Notes under the pieces: generated by a model
The model's input: only the letters and a program-made list of their open reading frames with translations
The model's database searches: none
Told to the model about the DNA's origin: nothing
Assembly: GCA_049585195.1 (NCBI GenBank)
Contig: JBAUZG010000312.1
Coordinates: forward strand, 17,907-81,906
DNA from: KBS-96 sp049585195
Lineage (GTDB): Bacteria > Acidobacteriota > Terriglobia > Bryobacterales > Bryobacteraceae
Direction of reading: 5' to 3'
Length of the DNA: 64,000 nucleotides
Position numbers and translations under genes: made by a program
Shown here: positions 43,190 through 52,124 of the stretch, piece after piece
How positions within the stretch are numbered: position 1 is the stretch's first letter
Layout of the letters: every line of letters begins with the position of its first letter

Positions 43190-43195
43190 TAGAAT
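43190..43195 (+). promoter_or_regulatory. -10 box, leaderless-type, DUF2934 gene
   Basis: TAGAAT, 6 nt before the ATG at 43202. A weak -35 (TTAGAA, 18 bp upstream) is possible. This distance predicts a transcript starting at or next to the start codon. Confidence 0.45.
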
Positions 43196-43201
43196 ATACG
43201 C

Positions 43202-43573
43202 ATGCAGTCCTCTGAAACAAAAACAAAGCGAACACGGAAAGGCGTAGAGGAGACAAACGCCTCACCGGTGGCTGTTCCAGCCGCTGCCAGCGAAGAACCT
43301 ACGAAAGCGAGACGTCGAGCCGTTGTCAAAACGCCAACGGTCGAAACAACGCCTTCGGTCAAGCATCGCGGCGCGGCGAGGAAAACTGCCGCTCCAGAAT
43401 CCGAACGGCCGTCGGTTGAGACCTCAGCTGGCGCCAAGGGCCATTTCAGTCCCCCCATTACCCGGGACGCGATTGCTGCGCTGGCTTATTCTTACTGGGA
43501 GGCTCGCGGCTTCCAAGGCGGCTCGCCCGAAGACGATTGGTTTCGAGCTGAACGCGAACTGCAATCACGATAA
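43202..43573 (+). CDS. DUF2934 domain protein
   Basis: 123 residues. The first 80 are low-complexity, rich in Ala, Thr, Lys and Arg, and probably disordered. The C-terminal 40 residues (ITRDAIAALAYSYWEARGFQGGSPEDDWFRAERELQ) are the DUF2934 domain, a short helical module common in Acidobacteria and Proteobacteria with no known function; the basic tail suggests nucleic-acid or membrane contact. No signal peptide. The 241-bp gap before it holds the TonB receptor promoter region and a leaderless-type -10 box. Confidence 0.85.
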   Translation: MQSSETKTKRTRKGVEETNASPVAVPAAASEEPTKARRRAVVKTPTVETTPSVKHRGAARKTAAPESERPSVETSAGAKGHFSPPITRDAIAALAYSYWEARGFQGGSPEDDWFRAERELQSR

Positions 43574-43724
43574 GGGAAATCGCACCTGGTAGACGTTCGG
43601 TTACAACCAAAATTCCTGGCGATTCGTCATTGAAATTGAAGGGTTCGTTTTAGCGCCTACCTCCGGCGGCTAAAGTTCTCCGGTAAGCTAAAAGAACAGT
43701 TCTTCTACGTCCAGGTTTTTTCGC

Positions 43725-44306
43725 ATGAGTGAACCGCCTACTGGACAGCAGGACGGAGTTCCTGCTTCCGGTTCGTTCCGGCCAAAGTCGGCATTGATTA
43801 CTACGATTGCGTGGCTTCGCGATTTGATGTTGTCAGTTCTCATCGCGATGCTCATTATTCTTTTTCTCTATCGGCCTGTAAGGGTGGAAGGAACTAGCAT
43901 GATGCCGAGCCTGTACGATCAGGAGCGGCTGTTTATCAACCAGTTCAGCTATAAGTTCGGGGGCGATATTCATCGCGGAGATACGGTTGTTTTCTGGTTT
44001 CCGCGCGACACCACGAAGTCTTACATAAAGCGCGTCATCGGCATTCCAGGAGACGTTATCGCGATTGATGACGGTACGGTCATCCTGAATGGGCGCCCGC
44101 TTAAGGAGGCTTATGTTCCTCCGGAATACCGCGACCAGATCTCGGTGCTGCCGCAGCGTATTCCTCCCGGCAATTACTTCGTGCTAGGCGATCATCGAAG
44201 CTCATCGAATGATAGCCGGATGTGGGGCTTTGTTCCCCGAAATTACATTTACGGCAAAGCTGTTTTCGTATTTTGGCCGCTCGAACACGCCGGCACTGTG
44301 CGCTAA
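43725..44306 (+). CDS. lepB: Signal peptidase I
   Basis: 193 residues. One N-terminal membrane span (about 32-49), then the S26 catalytic domain in the periplasm: Ser58 in VEGTSMMPSL and general base Lys102 in SYIKRVIGIPGD, followed by YFVLGDHRSSSNDSRMWGFVP. It removes signal peptides from Sec and Tat substrates. The gene is alone, without an adjacent lspA. No extra copy is seen in the window. Confidence 0.94.
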   Translation: MSEPPTGQQDGVPASGSFRPKSALITTIAWLRDLMLSVLIAMLIILFLYRPVRVEGTSMMPSLYDQERLFINQFSYKFGGDIHRGDTVVFWFPRDTTKSYIKRVIGIPGDVIAIDDGTVILNGRPLKEAYVPPEYRDQISVLPQRIPPGNYFVLGDHRSSSNDSRMWGFVPRNYIYGKAVFVFWPLEHAGTVR

Positions 44307-44413
44307 TCGACTGTCCGAGAATCAATTGCATGGTGGGGCAGGCCATCGCGTTTTGTGGCCTGCCTGTTCGCGAACCCCACGCAGACGACACAAAACGATC
44401 GTCTGCGCCACCT

Positions 44414-44623
44414 TCATCGGCGGTTGAGGAGCCAGAGCAGGAAGGACGCAACAAGGCTCAAGACGATGCACGTGACAATCGGAAAATAGAACGTGCTATT
44501 TTTGCCGCGCCAAACAATATCACCCGGCAGGCGCCCGAAGGGCAGGGAAGTTCTCCCGAGCGCCGAAATGATCAGCCCTAGCGCGACCAATACGAGTCCG
44601 GAGTAGATGAGGAGCTTTCCCAC
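44414..44623 (-). CDS. DUF2905 family small membrane protein
   Basis: 69 residues with two hydrophobic segments (5-24 and 48-66) and the DUF2905 signature LGRLPGDIVWRGKNSTFYFPIVTCIVLS between them. Function unknown. Starts at GTG 44623. TAGGTT, 6 nt before the start, could be a -10 box for a leaderless transcript, though GAAAGA could serve as a weak ribosome site. Confidence 0.85.
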   Translation of the reverse strand: MGKLLIYSGLVLVALGLIISALGRTSLPFGRLPGDIVWRGKNSTFYFPIVTCIVLSLVASFLLWLLNRR

Positions 44624-44696
44624 TCTTTCAACCTAACGCGGCGGAAATCGGCATGTTTTCGTGCGATACACTAAGCTGCGGAACCATGGATCGTTC

Positions 44697-46655
44697 ATGA
44701 GTGAGACCCCCGTTCACCGTCCCAGTCCGGAGTTTTCGCGCCACGCGCATGTTGCGAGCCTGGAGCAATACCGAGGGCTTTACGAAAAAGCGAAACAGGA
44801 CCCTGCCGCCTTCTGGGGGGATCTGGCGCGCAAGGAACTGAGTTGGTTCAAAGATTTCACGACTGCGCTCGAGTGGCAGCCGCCGTTTGCGAAGTGGTTT
44901 GCCGGCGGCAAAATAAACGTCTGCTACAACTGCGTCGACCGGCATCTGGCCGGGCCGCGGAAGAACAAGGTTGCGCTTCTGTTTGAAGGCGAGCCGGGCG
45001 ATCAGCGCGCCATCACGTACCAGGAGCTGCACCGGCTGGTCTGCCGGTTGGCGACGGTGTTGAAGAACCAAGGTATGAGGACTGGCGACCGCGCCATCAT
45101 CTACATGCCGATGATTCCCGAGCTGCCTGTCGCTCTTTTGGCATGCGCCCGGCTGGGCATCACGCATAGCGTTGTCTTTGGCGGGTTTTCCGCCGAAGCG
45201 CTGCGGGCGCGGATACAGGATCTGGGAGCATCGCTCGTAATCACGGCAGACGGTGGATGGAGGCGCGGCAAGGAAGTCAGGCTGAAGGATGCCGTTGACG
45301 AGGCGCTGAACGAGTGCCCGTCAGTAGAGCATGTAATTGTTTTCAAGCGCACGGGTTCGGCGCAAAACATGGCGCAGGGGCGCGATTTCTGGTGGCATCA
45401 GCTGGATGCGGCGTTATCGAACGACGCGAGATCCGAAGCCGCTGCCGAGAACTGCCCGGCTGTCGAGCTCGATTCCGAGCATCCTCTCTACGTCCTGTAT
45501 ACGTCGGGCACTACCGGCCAGCCCAAAGGCATTTTGCACACTACCGCCGGCTACCTTTTGCAAACCACGATGACTATGAAGTGGGTGTTCGATCTGCAAG
45601 AGGACGACGTTTATTGGTGTACGGCCGACATAGGTTGGGTAACCGGCCACAGCTATATCGTGTATGGTCCGCTTGCGGCGGGCGCAACCTGCGTGATGTA
45701 TGAAGGCGCTCCCGATTACCCCGCCTTCGACCGATTTTGGCGGATTGTCGAGAAGTACCGGATTTCGATTTTTTATTCTTCGCCGACTGCCATTCGCGCC
45801 TTGATTCGCCAGGGAGACAAATGGCCGGAAGCGCACGATTTATCGAGTTTGCGGGTGCTTGGATCGGTGGGCGAGCCGATCAATCCTGCGGCGTGGGAGT
45901 GGTATCACCGCGTGATTGGCAAAGAGCGCTGCCCGATTGTGGACACGTGGTGGCAGACCGAAACCGGATCGATCATGATTTCGCCCTTGCCAGGCGCGAC
46001 GCCGCTAAAGGCTGGATCGGCCACGCTGCCGCTACCGGGCGTTATCGTCGACATCGTCGATACAAAAGGCGAGAGTGTGGGTCCGAATCGGGAGGGTTAT
46101 TTGGTGATCCGCCAGCCGTGGCCGAGCATGGCGCGTACGATTTGGGGCGATCCTGAAAGATTTGAACAGCAATACTGGTCGCGAGTGCCGGGATCGTACT
46201 TTACGGGAGATGCGGCCCGAAAAGACGAAGACGGCTATTTTTGGGTGCTCGGACGAGTTGACGACGTTATGAATGTCAGCGGCCACCGGCTGAGCACGAT
46301 GGAGATCGAGTCGGCGCTTGTGCATCACCCGGCCGTAGCGGAGGCCGCGGTAGTGGGAAAGCCGCATGAAATTACGGGACAGGCCGTGTGCGCGTTTATC
46401 ACGCTGAAAGCGGGCAACTGGAATCATGAGGATCTCGGCAAAGATCTTCGGCAGTGGGTCGCAAAGGAAATCGGAGCATTTGCCAGACCCGAAGAAATAC
46501 GCTTTGCCGACGCGCTGCCGAAGACGCGGAGCGGAAAGATCATGAGAAGGCTGCTTCGCGAGATTGTTACCACGAATGGCGTAACAGGCGATGTAACCAC
46601 ATTGGAAGATCTATCGGTAGTCGCGAAACTCTCGTCTCATCACGAGGAAGACTGA
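44697..46655 (+). CDS. acs: Acetyl-CoA synthetase (AMP-forming)
   Basis: 652 residues from ATG 44697; an in-frame GTG at 44661 is possible but adds no conserved sequence. Activates acetate to acetyl-CoA through acetyl-AMP. AMP-binding motifs: YTSGTTGQPKGILHTTAGYL, TWWQTETGSIMISPLPGATPLK, and the C-terminal lid with VMNVSGHRLSTMEIESALV. KTRSGKIMRRLLR carries the lysine acetylated in other species to switch the enzyme off. N-terminal part WFKDFTTALEWQPPFAKWFAGGKINVCYNCVDRH is typical of Acs rather than other acyl-CoA ligases. Confidence 0.94.
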   Translation: MSETPVHRPSPEFSRHAHVASLEQYRGLYEKAKQDPAAFWGDLARKELSWFKDFTTALEWQPPFAKWFAGGKINVCYNCVDRHLAGPRKNKVALLFEGEPGDQRAITYQELHRLVCRLATVLKNQGMRTGDRAIIYMPMIPELPVALLACARLGITHSVVFGGFSAEALRARIQDLGASLVITADGGWRRGKEVRLKDAVDEALNECPSVEHVIVFKRTGSAQNMAQGRDFWWHQLDAALSNDARSEAAAENCPAVELDSEHPLYVLYTSGTTGQPKGILHTTAGYLLQTTMTMKWVFDLQEDDVYWCTADIGWVTGHSYIVYGPLAAGATCVMYEGAPDYPAFDRFWRIVEKYRISIFYSSPTAIRALIRQGDKWPEAHDLSSLRVLGSVGEPINPAAWEWYHRVIGKERCPIVDTWWQTETGSIMISPLPGATPLKAGSATLPLPGVIVDIVDTKGESVGPNREGYLVIRQPWPSMARTIWGDPERFEQQYWSRVPGSYFTGDAARKDEDGYFWVLGRVDDVMNVSGHRLSTMEIESALVHHPAVAEAAVVGKPHEITGQAVCAFITLKAGNWNHEDLGKDLRQWVAKEIGAFARPEEIRFADALPKTRSGKIMRRLLREIVTTNGVTGDVTTLEDLSVVAKLSSHHEED

Positions 46656-46761
46656 GTTTCCGGGTGCAGGTGGATGGGAATTCGTGAGAATCGAAACAAC
46701 GTTATAGTTGAATAGAAACTAAATTTGGTTTGGGTAGAGACTAGCTATTGGAGAGTGGCCG

Positions 46762-47238
46762 ATGTGGAGCGATCGTAAACAGGAACCTTCGACGAAGATG
46801 AGCCCGGCACTGGATGTCAAACCACAACCTATTTCGACGGCAACGAACTCGGCTCCCCTGGGTTTAACGATCATTGGGAAAGCGATGGTGATCCGGGGAC
46901 AAATTCGAAGCAGGGAAGATCTGCATGTGGATGGACAGGTTGACGGCACTCTTGACGTTTCGAACTGCCGGCTCACGGTCGGAACAAGCGGCAGAGTAGG
47001 CGCGGGAGCCACTGCGCGCGAAGTGGATGTTCTCGGCAGCGTGAATGGCGACGTAGAAGCGTCGAAGAAAATTACGATTCGCAAGGGCGGCAGGCTCGTC
47101 GGAGACCTGCGTACACCCGGTATCGTGATTGAAGATGGCGCCTATTTTAAGGGCAAGATCGAGATCGTAAATACGGAGGAGCGCGCAGAAGATCCCGCGG
47201 CTCAATCTGAAGACAAGACGACTGTGGCCGGCGCGTAG
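46762..47238 (+). CDS. Bactofilin (polymer-forming cytoskeletal protein)
   Basis: 158 residues. A disordered N-terminus (1-33) and acidic C-terminal tail flank a right-handed beta-helix of short repeats: LTIIGKAMVIRGQIRSREDLHVDGQVDGTLDVSNCRLTVGTSGRVGAGATAREVDVLGSVNGDVEASKKITIRKGGRLVGDL. Bactofilins self-assemble without nucleotide into filaments used for cell shape, polarity or stalks. No membrane segment is seen. GGAGAG precedes the start. No M23 peptidase, the common partner, is adjacent. Confidence 0.9.
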   Translation: MWSDRKQEPSTKMSPALDVKPQPISTATNSAPLGLTIIGKAMVIRGQIRSREDLHVDGQVDGTLDVSNCRLTVGTSGRVGAGATAREVDVLGSVNGDVEASKKITIRKGGRLVGDLRTPGIVIEDGAYFKGKIEIVNTEERAEDPAAQSEDKTTVAGA

Positions 47239-47257
47239 CCCGACCTAGAGCGAACGA

Positions 47258-48088
47258 TCAGTGGGTCATTGCATAGACGACGTCGTTTACGCCGATGCGT
47301 ATGCCGAGAGCCGAAAATCTCTCCGGATAGCGAGGATCGTCGGCCCACTCCCAGGAATCGCCAACGTCTGAGTTGAAGGTGATGGCGACCATGATGCGGC
47401 CTTTGTCGTCGTAAATGCCGCACCAATGTGCCTGATAGCCGTCAGCTTTGTGACCGGCCTGAAGATGTTCGGCTCCAGGAATCTGATACCGGTCGTCGAG
47501 ATCGTAGACGGTGTGAAAGATGGGGTCGCTGTCGTCGATATCGACGATGGGGCGATCCGGAAACACCTTCTTCATACTTGCAACGAAGACTGACCATTCC
47601 AGCGTGCCGTGAAAGTCGTCGGCCATAAAGAATCCGCCTCGAAGAAGATAGTCGCGGAGCTTCTTGGCTTGCGCGTCAGTCAACCCCCACTCGCCGACTT
47701 GCACGGCGTAGACCCACGGCCAATTGTAAACTTCGTTTCCGTCGTCGAGATTCACGGGCTGTTCGACGGAACGCACATGGATGCGTGTCAAGCGGCGGAG
47801 AGCGGCGGAAAAATGTCGATCGGCGCGCGGGTAATCCTGCGTCCAAAGCGAAAGGCCTTCGCGCCAATCTCCATCGAACCGGCCGGCGTAGCCATCGTTT
47901 GGTCCGGGAGGAAACATCAGGCGGGCAAACGCCCATTCGGTCTTTTCTTGCCAGTCGGGAGGAAGCGGCATGCCTTCGTATTCCACTCCTGGATACTCGC
48001 GAAACGGTCTCTGGAAGGCAAATAGCGTGCCGATGCACAGCAAAGCGCACGCGATTCGCCAGAATGCCTTCCGAATGTACATGCGCAC
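47258..48088 (-). CDS. DUF4159 domain protein, exported
   Basis: 276 residues with an N-terminal signal or anchor (FWRIACALLCIGTLFAF, residues 9-25). The body is DUF4159: EWAFARLMFPPGPNDGYAGRFDGDWREGLSLWTQDYPRADRHFSAALRRLT, then LRDYLLRGGFFMADDFHGTLEWSVF, which resembles a glutamine-amidotransferase-like fold. Function unknown; in many bacteria it is near MoxR/DUF58 genes, which are not here. Convergent with the bactofilin gene, 19-bp gap. Confidence 0.83.
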   Translation of the reverse strand: MRMYIRKAFWRIACALLCIGTLFAFQRPFREYPGVEYEGMPLPPDWQEKTEWAFARLMFPPGPNDGYAGRFDGDWREGLSLWTQDYPRADRHFSAALRRLTRIHVRSVEQPVNLDDGNEVYNWPWVYAVQVGEWGLTDAQAKKLRDYLLRGGFFMADDFHGTLEWSVFVASMKKVFPDRPIVDIDDSDPIFHTVYDLDDRYQIPGAEHLQAGHKADGYQAHWCGIYDDKGRIMVAITFNSDVGDSWEWADDPRYPERFSALGIRIGVNDVVYAMTH

Positions 48089-48179
48089 AGCCTTGCTCCG
48101 AGAATAACGCAGTCGAAATGGCGCGCAGATCGCCTAAAGATATGAGACGTTAGGACGACATTCTCCACATCTCCAATGA

Positions 48180-48653
48180 ATGTACAGGTGGGTTTGTGCG
48201 CTGACGCTTGGGCTCGCTCTATATGTATTTGCAGGTAGCGCATTTGCAGGCGGCCCGCAGGGGGACCGCGCCGAGTATATCGGAGGGACCCGGGCCGATA
48301 TTCCCCTTCGCAATAGCGGAGTGATCGAGACAATCGACCCAACGTACTTCATCTTCGTATCCAAACAAACCCAGATCAAAATCCCGTACGAGCGGATCAA
48401 CCTGATTGAGTACGGTCAGAAGGTGGACCGGCGGTACATTTCGGCGGCCATGATCTCGCCGCTGTTTCTGCTGGCGAAGAAACGCGAGCACTTTCTGACG
48501 ATCGGCTTTCAGAATAACGACGGCCATCAGGAAGCTTTGATTTTTCGCGTAGACAAAAGCGACATTCGCGTGGCGCTGGTATCGCTCGAAGCCCGGACGG
48601 GGCAGCAGGTGCAGTATCAAGATGAAGAAGCGAGAAAGGCGGGGAAGGGATGA
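48180..48653 (+). CDS. Exported hypothetical protein, first of a coupled pair
   Basis: 157 residues with a signal peptide (VCALTLGLALYVFAGSAFAGG). The mature part is beta-rich, with GTRADIPLRNSGVIETIDPTYFIFVSKQTQIKIPYERINLIEYGQKVDRR, which reads like a small SH3-barrel-type domain, and then HFLTIGFQNNDGHQEALIFRVDKSDI. I do not recognise a named family. The last 4 bases overlap the start of the next gene, so the two are probably translated together and act together. Confidence 0.7.
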   Translation: MYRWVCALTLGLALYVFAGSAFAGGPQGDRAEYIGGTRADIPLRNSGVIETIDPTYFIFVSKQTQIKIPYERINLIEYGQKVDRRYISAAMISPLFLLAKKREHFLTIGFQNNDGHQEALIFRVDKSDIRVALVSLEARTGQQVQYQDEEARKAGKG

Positions 48654-49324
48654 GGCTGTTGGTTTCCGCACTGACGATGGCCGTGCTCGGTGGCGCTCAG
48701 AACGCGCCACAGCCGGCCAGTGCCCCTCCGGCTCCGCCTGTCCCTGCCGTGACAAGCTTGGCTAAAATCAAGCGCGTTTATGTCGAAGCTCTGGCCGGAG
48801 ACTACAGCGCCGAGGCGATCCGGCAACTGATTATCGCGACTTTGCAGCAATCGCATCTTTTTGTATTGACCGACAATCCCGATCGCGCGGATGTCACTTT
48901 GCGAGGTGCGGCAAATGACACAGCGTTCACCGACACCTTCGATACGCAGGACAGCGTCAATACGCGCGGAAGCGGCGGAGGATCTTCAGGCCATGCGGCT
49001 CCATCCACTCGCCTATCCAGCAGCACTATCTACGGCGGCCTATCGGCAGGCGACAACGATTCCCAACATATCCGGGAGCGCAAGCATGAAGCGTACGCCA
49101 CGGTTCGTCTTTGCAATCGCGACGGCGACGTCCTTTGGGCAACCACGCAAGAAAGCCGCGGCGCAAAGTTTCATAGCGCAAGCGCCGATGTTGCGGAAAA
49201 GGTGAGCCGGCAGCTCCAAGCCGATTTCGCCAAAGCCGTTCACGAGAAAGACAAACCGGCAGATCCAGTGGGGGGCACGCCGGATTCGAGTCATGCTGCA
49301 GCCTCATCCAACGCGGCTCAGTAG
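48650..49324 (+). CDS. Exported hypothetical protein, second of a coupled pair
   Basis: 224 residues. Short signal peptide, a Pro-rich linker, then LAKIKRVYVEALAGDYSAEAIRQLIIATLQQSHLFVLTDNPDRADVTLRG, the pattern of CsgG/TolB-like or GNA1162-like periplasmic domains that begin with 'kV.V..l.gd..a..lr..l...L..s..f.lv'. A low-complexity Gly/Ser stretch (residues 105-130) divides it from a second strand-rich part (YATVRLCNRDGDVLWATTQES). No lipobox. Role unknown. Confidence 0.7.
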   Translation: MRLLVSALTMAVLGGAQNAPQPASAPPAPPVPAVTSLAKIKRVYVEALAGDYSAEAIRQLIIATLQQSHLFVLTDNPDRADVTLRGAANDTAFTDTFDTQDSVNTRGSGGGSSGHAAPSTRLSSSTIYGGLSAGDNDSQHIRERKHEAYATVRLCNRDGDVLWATTQESRGAKFHSASADVAEKVSRQLQADFAKAVHEKDKPADPVGGTPDSSHAAASSNAAQ

Positions 49325-49620
49325 TGGCTGGCGCGGGCGTAAATTGTAATCCGCTTGCGCGGGGAGTGCGCACCACGAGAGATTTCCACCGCGCGTTCCG
49401 GCACATCGAATAAACTGGCAAGCAATCGCCGCACCTGCTCGTTGGCCTTACCTTGCTCCGGCGCTGCGCGGACCTTCAACCTGAGTGTTCCGTCCTCGAG
49501 CACAGCCGACAATTCCGTCCGTGACGCTTTGGCGATCACTTTAGCTTCAATTGTCAGAGAGCCGCGCTCTTTCAATTGTGAGCGGAGAGCGCCCAGATCA
49601 GTCACCGCCGGAATTCTCAT
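49318..49620 (-). CDS. DUF167 (YggU) family protein
   Basis: 100 residues, the usual size. LTIEAKVIAKASRTELSAVLEDGTLRLKVRAAPEQGKANEQVRRLLASLFDVPERAVEISRGAHSPRKRITI is the DUF167 fold with its conserved PxxGKAN motif. Function unknown. Overlaps the 3' end of the response-regulator gene upstream (49598-49620) and the end of the convergent hypothetical gene (7 bp). Confidence 0.9.
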   Translation of the reverse strand: MRIPAVTDLGALRSQLKERGSLTIEAKVIAKASRTELSAVLEDGTLRLKVRAAPEQGKANEQVRRLLASLFDVPERAVEISRGAHSPRKRITIYARASHY

Positions 49621-49966
49621 AGGAACGCAAGGCGCGGATCAAATCCGCGGTGGAAGCGGGCTTAACGAAGAGATGGTCCACAAGGTCGGGTTCAAGCGCA
49701 GCGCGCAGCGTATTCTTGCCCGACCCTGTTAGCACAATCACCCGGATTCCGGAGTCGAGGGCCTTCAAATCACGGATCAGTTCCACGCCATCCTCCACCT
49801 TCGGCAACCCTAAATCAATTACCGCCGCTGAGAAATGGTGTTCGGCGGCTAGGTCTTTCGCACTCGTTCTATCGGAGGCAGAAAGAGCATCAAACCCGCT
49901 CTTTGCCAGAAGCAGGGAGCGCAACTCACGCTGGTCTCGATCGTCGTCAACAACAAGAATTTTCAT
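49598..49966 (-). CDS. Single-domain response regulator
   Basis: 122 residues from ATG 49966. Only a receiver domain: acidic DDD at 7-9, phosphoacceptor Asp51 in VIDLGLP, Thr80 in VLTGSG and Lys102 in LFVKPAS. There is no output domain, so it would work by protein-protein contact, as CheY and Spo0F do. No histidine kinase is adjacent. It is in a three-gene minus-strand run with a membrane protein upstream and DUF167 downstream. Confidence 0.88.
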   Translation of the reverse strand: MKILVVDDDRDQRELRSLLLAKSGFDALSASDRTSAKDLAAEHHFSAAVIDLGLPKVEDGVELIRDLKALDSGIRVIVLTGSGKNTLRAALEPDLVDHLFVKPASTADLIRALRSYENSGGD

Positions 49967-49982
49967 GCTCAAAGAGTCTCCG

Positions 49983-50456
49983 TCACTTTGCAAACTCGAT
50001 CCGCGCGACAACCAGATGCGGCATCGTCTGATTCCAGTTCGGAGGCAACGTGTCGAACGGGAGCCGGAACTCACGGGTCGCGCCCGGGTTTAGTGGTTTT
50101 CCCTTTGCGCGCACAATGGGCACGCGCTCTCGATGAACCATCTGGCCATTCACGCCATAGAAGAGGCAGTAGACGTCAACCGCATTCAACGGTCTGTCTC
50201 CTCTGTTCGTGATTTTGCCATCCACCTCGACCACTTGCTGCTGCATGAAGTTCTCAGCTGCCTGCAGTCGCACATCGCTGAGCTCGAGATTATTTACGTA
50301 GGCCTTTGCATCGGCCGATGCCTGCTCCTCCGTTTGTCCCGTTTCGTGAGGCCGGCTCAAGTATATGTAGACTCCGATTAGTAGAACAAGCGTGGCGGCG
50401 CCGATCGCGATTGGTACATACGAGACTCTAGGCTTGTCTGGACTCGAAGAAGGCAT
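49983..50456 (-). CDS. Membrane-anchored protein with FxLYD-like beta domain
   Basis: 157 residues. A single N-terminal membrane span (VPIAIGAATLVLLIGVYIYL, about 14-33) followed by an extracytoplasmic beta-sandwich: VEVDGKITNRGDRPLNAVDVYCLFYGVNGQMVHRERVPIV, then LNPGATREFRLPFDTLPPNWN. This is the layout of FxLYD/DUF3426-type domains, which have no defined function. A potential 49-codon frame overlaps its start. Confidence 0.7.
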   Translation of the reverse strand: MPSSSPDKPRVSYVPIAIGAATLVLLIGVYIYLSRPHETGQTEEQASADAKAYVNNLELSDVRLQAAENFMQQQVVEVDGKITNRGDRPLNAVDVYCLFYGVNGQMVHRERVPIVRAKGKPLNPGATREFRLPFDTLPPNWNQTMPHLVVARIEFAK

Positions 50457-50577
50457 GGCGGCGTGACTCTTCCAGAGTAGCGAAACCTAAAGGCTTAAGC
50501 GGCTGGCCCGCGATAGTGACGATTTCGGTCGTGAGCCGCAACTCGCCCATGCTCGTGTCCCTCCGCGCAGCCTTCAT
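50428..50577 (-). CDS. Possible 49-residue protein overlapping the next gene
   Basis: A short frame from ATG 50577 (internal ATG at 50550) ending TLEESRRHAFFESRQA, overlapping the start of the FxLYD-like gene by 29 bp. No motif, no signal peptide and no strong ribosome site. The long overlap makes translational coupling possible, but it may be chance. Confidence 0.2.
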   Translation of the reverse strand: MKAARRDTSMGELRLTTEIVTIAGQPLKPLGFATLEESRRHAFFESRQA

Positions 50578-50668
50578 TCCGGTCCATCTGGCCTCCGATG
50601 CCTGGACGCTCCCCACATAAAGAATGAGTGGCAGTAAATTCCCTGATAGCCTCAAAAAAGGAGGTCGC

Positions 50669-51613
50669 ATGAAGCGCCGTGAATTCCTGAAAACTGCCAG
50701 TGTTTCCGGTTTAGCGAGTCCCATTTTGCTGGGTGCACAAAACGAACTTCCCAAGCGCCCGTACAGAGACGATGTGAAGCTTTCGATCGTCGGCTTTGGC
50801 GGCATTATTATGCTGGACCTTCAGCAGGACTACGCAAATCACATAGTGGCAGACGCGATCGAACGGGGAGTGAACTATTTTGATGTGGCTCCGTCGTATG
50901 GAAACGGTGAGGCAGAAGAAAAACTCGGTATCGCGCTCGAACCTCATCGCAAGAATGTATTTCTAGCTTGCAAGGCTGAAAGACGCGATGGGCCAGGTGC
51001 TCGTGAGCAACTGGAAACATCGCTACGACGCTTAAAGACAGACCATTTTGATCTGTACCAGTTTCACGCTGTAGGAACCGTGGAAGACGCCAGGAAGATT
51101 TTGGCTCCTGGTGGCGCGGCTGAAGCCTTCGTAAAAGCAAAACGAGATGGATTGGTTCGGTATGTCGGGTTTTCGGCACATGGCGTGGAGGCAGCCAAAC
51201 TTTTGATGGAAAGCATGCCACTTGATTCCGTGTTGTTTCCTGTGAATTACGTTAACTATGCGGAAGGGGATTTCGGGCCGCAGATTCTCGCAGAAGCAAA
51301 GAAGCGCGGGCTTGCCCGTATGGCCCTGAAAGCGCTGGCGGAAACCACGTGGAAACCGGGCGAAACGAAAACTTATAAAAATTGTTGGTATAGACCGATT
51401 GAAGATCCGGCATTAGCGGAAAAGGCCTTGCGCTTCACGTTGTCTGAAGACGTAACGGCGGCAATTCCTCCCGGATATGAGAAATTTTTGAAATTGGCAA
51501 TGCAGATCGCATCGCGCTTCACGCCGCTGACTCGAAGCGAGCGGCAAGATCTGTTGGCAAGCGCCCGGGGTATTACTCCGATCTTTACCGAAGCGAAGGG
51601 AGCCGCGGCGTAG
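50669..51613 (+). CDS. Aldo/keto reductase, Tat-exported
   Basis: 314 residues from ATG 50669, which has an ideal AAAGGAGGT 6 nt upstream. MKRREFLKTASVSG is a twin-arginine signal. The reductase TIM barrel shows GVNYFDVAPSYGNGEAEEKLG (catalytic Asp and Tyr), VFLACKAERRDG (Lys) and DLYQFHAVG (His). Exported aldo/keto reductases need a cofactor loaded before export, hence Tat. It probably reduces or oxidises a sugar or aldehyde in the periplasm; it opens a run of exported sugar-type enzymes. Confidence 0.88.
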   Translation: MKRREFLKTASVSGLASPILLGAQNELPKRPYRDDVKLSIVGFGGIIMLDLQQDYANHIVADAIERGVNYFDVAPSYGNGEAEEKLGIALEPHRKNVFLACKAERRDGPGAREQLETSLRRLKTDHFDLYQFHAVGTVEDARKILAPGGAAEAFVKAKRDGLVRYVGFSAHGVEAAKLLMESMPLDSVLFPVNYVNYAEGDFGPQILAEAKKRGLARMALKALAETTWKPGETKTYKNCWYRPIEDPALAEKALRFTLSEDVTAAIPPGYEKFLKLAMQIASRFTPLTRSERQDLLASARGITPIFTEAKGAAA

Positions 51614-51721
51614 AATTTTGGCCTGAAGCTTTCACCGGCAAACAAACTAAGGAAATGGCGCTCGCGTTCTCGTCTCGTAACCCCGTAGACGAAATCGCGG
51701 TCAAATCTTTGGGAGGGTCGG

Positions 51722-52054
51722 ATGAAAGCACTTCGAATGGCTGGCCTGCCCAGCGCCATTCTTGCATTTGCGTTACTGGCTGGCTGCGCGGGCGGACACT
51801 ACTATGCGGGAGTTACATATGGACCTCCGCCTCCACCTTTCGAGCAGCCCTATGGAGTAGCTCCAGGTCCATACTATGTCTGGACTCCGGGTTTTTACGA
51901 TTGGGTTGGCGGAACGTGGGTTTGGCGACCTGGCCAGTGGAGACGGCGTCCACATCCCATAGATCAATGGGTTGCACCTCGTTGGGAACGTCAGGGGAAT
52001 CGCTACCGCTATCATCCAGGCGGATGGCAGCATGGTAATCACTTCCATCGCTGA
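51722..52054 (+). CDS. YXWGXW-repeat lipoprotein
   Basis: 110 residues. Signal peptide with lipobox LAGC at about residue 19-22, so it is lipid-anchored. The mature part is rich in Tyr, Trp, Pro and Gly with short motifs (YYVWTPGFYDWVGGTWVWRPGQWRRRP, WVAPRWERQGNRYRYHPGGW), the pattern of YXWGXW/BcpO-type proteins. Function unknown; outer-membrane or surface contact is likely. GGGAGG precedes the ATG. Confidence 0.85.
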   Translation: MKALRMAGLPSAILAFALLAGCAGGHYYAGVTYGPPPPPFEQPYGVAPGPYYVWTPGFYDWVGGTWVWRPGQWRRRPHPIDQWVAPRWERQGNRYRYHPGGWQHGNHFHR

Positions 52055-52124
52055 TTACGTTGAAAGCCTGGACCGATACTGGAATCTGTTATCCCAGAAA
52101 TAAACCACTACGAGGTGGCTGCGC

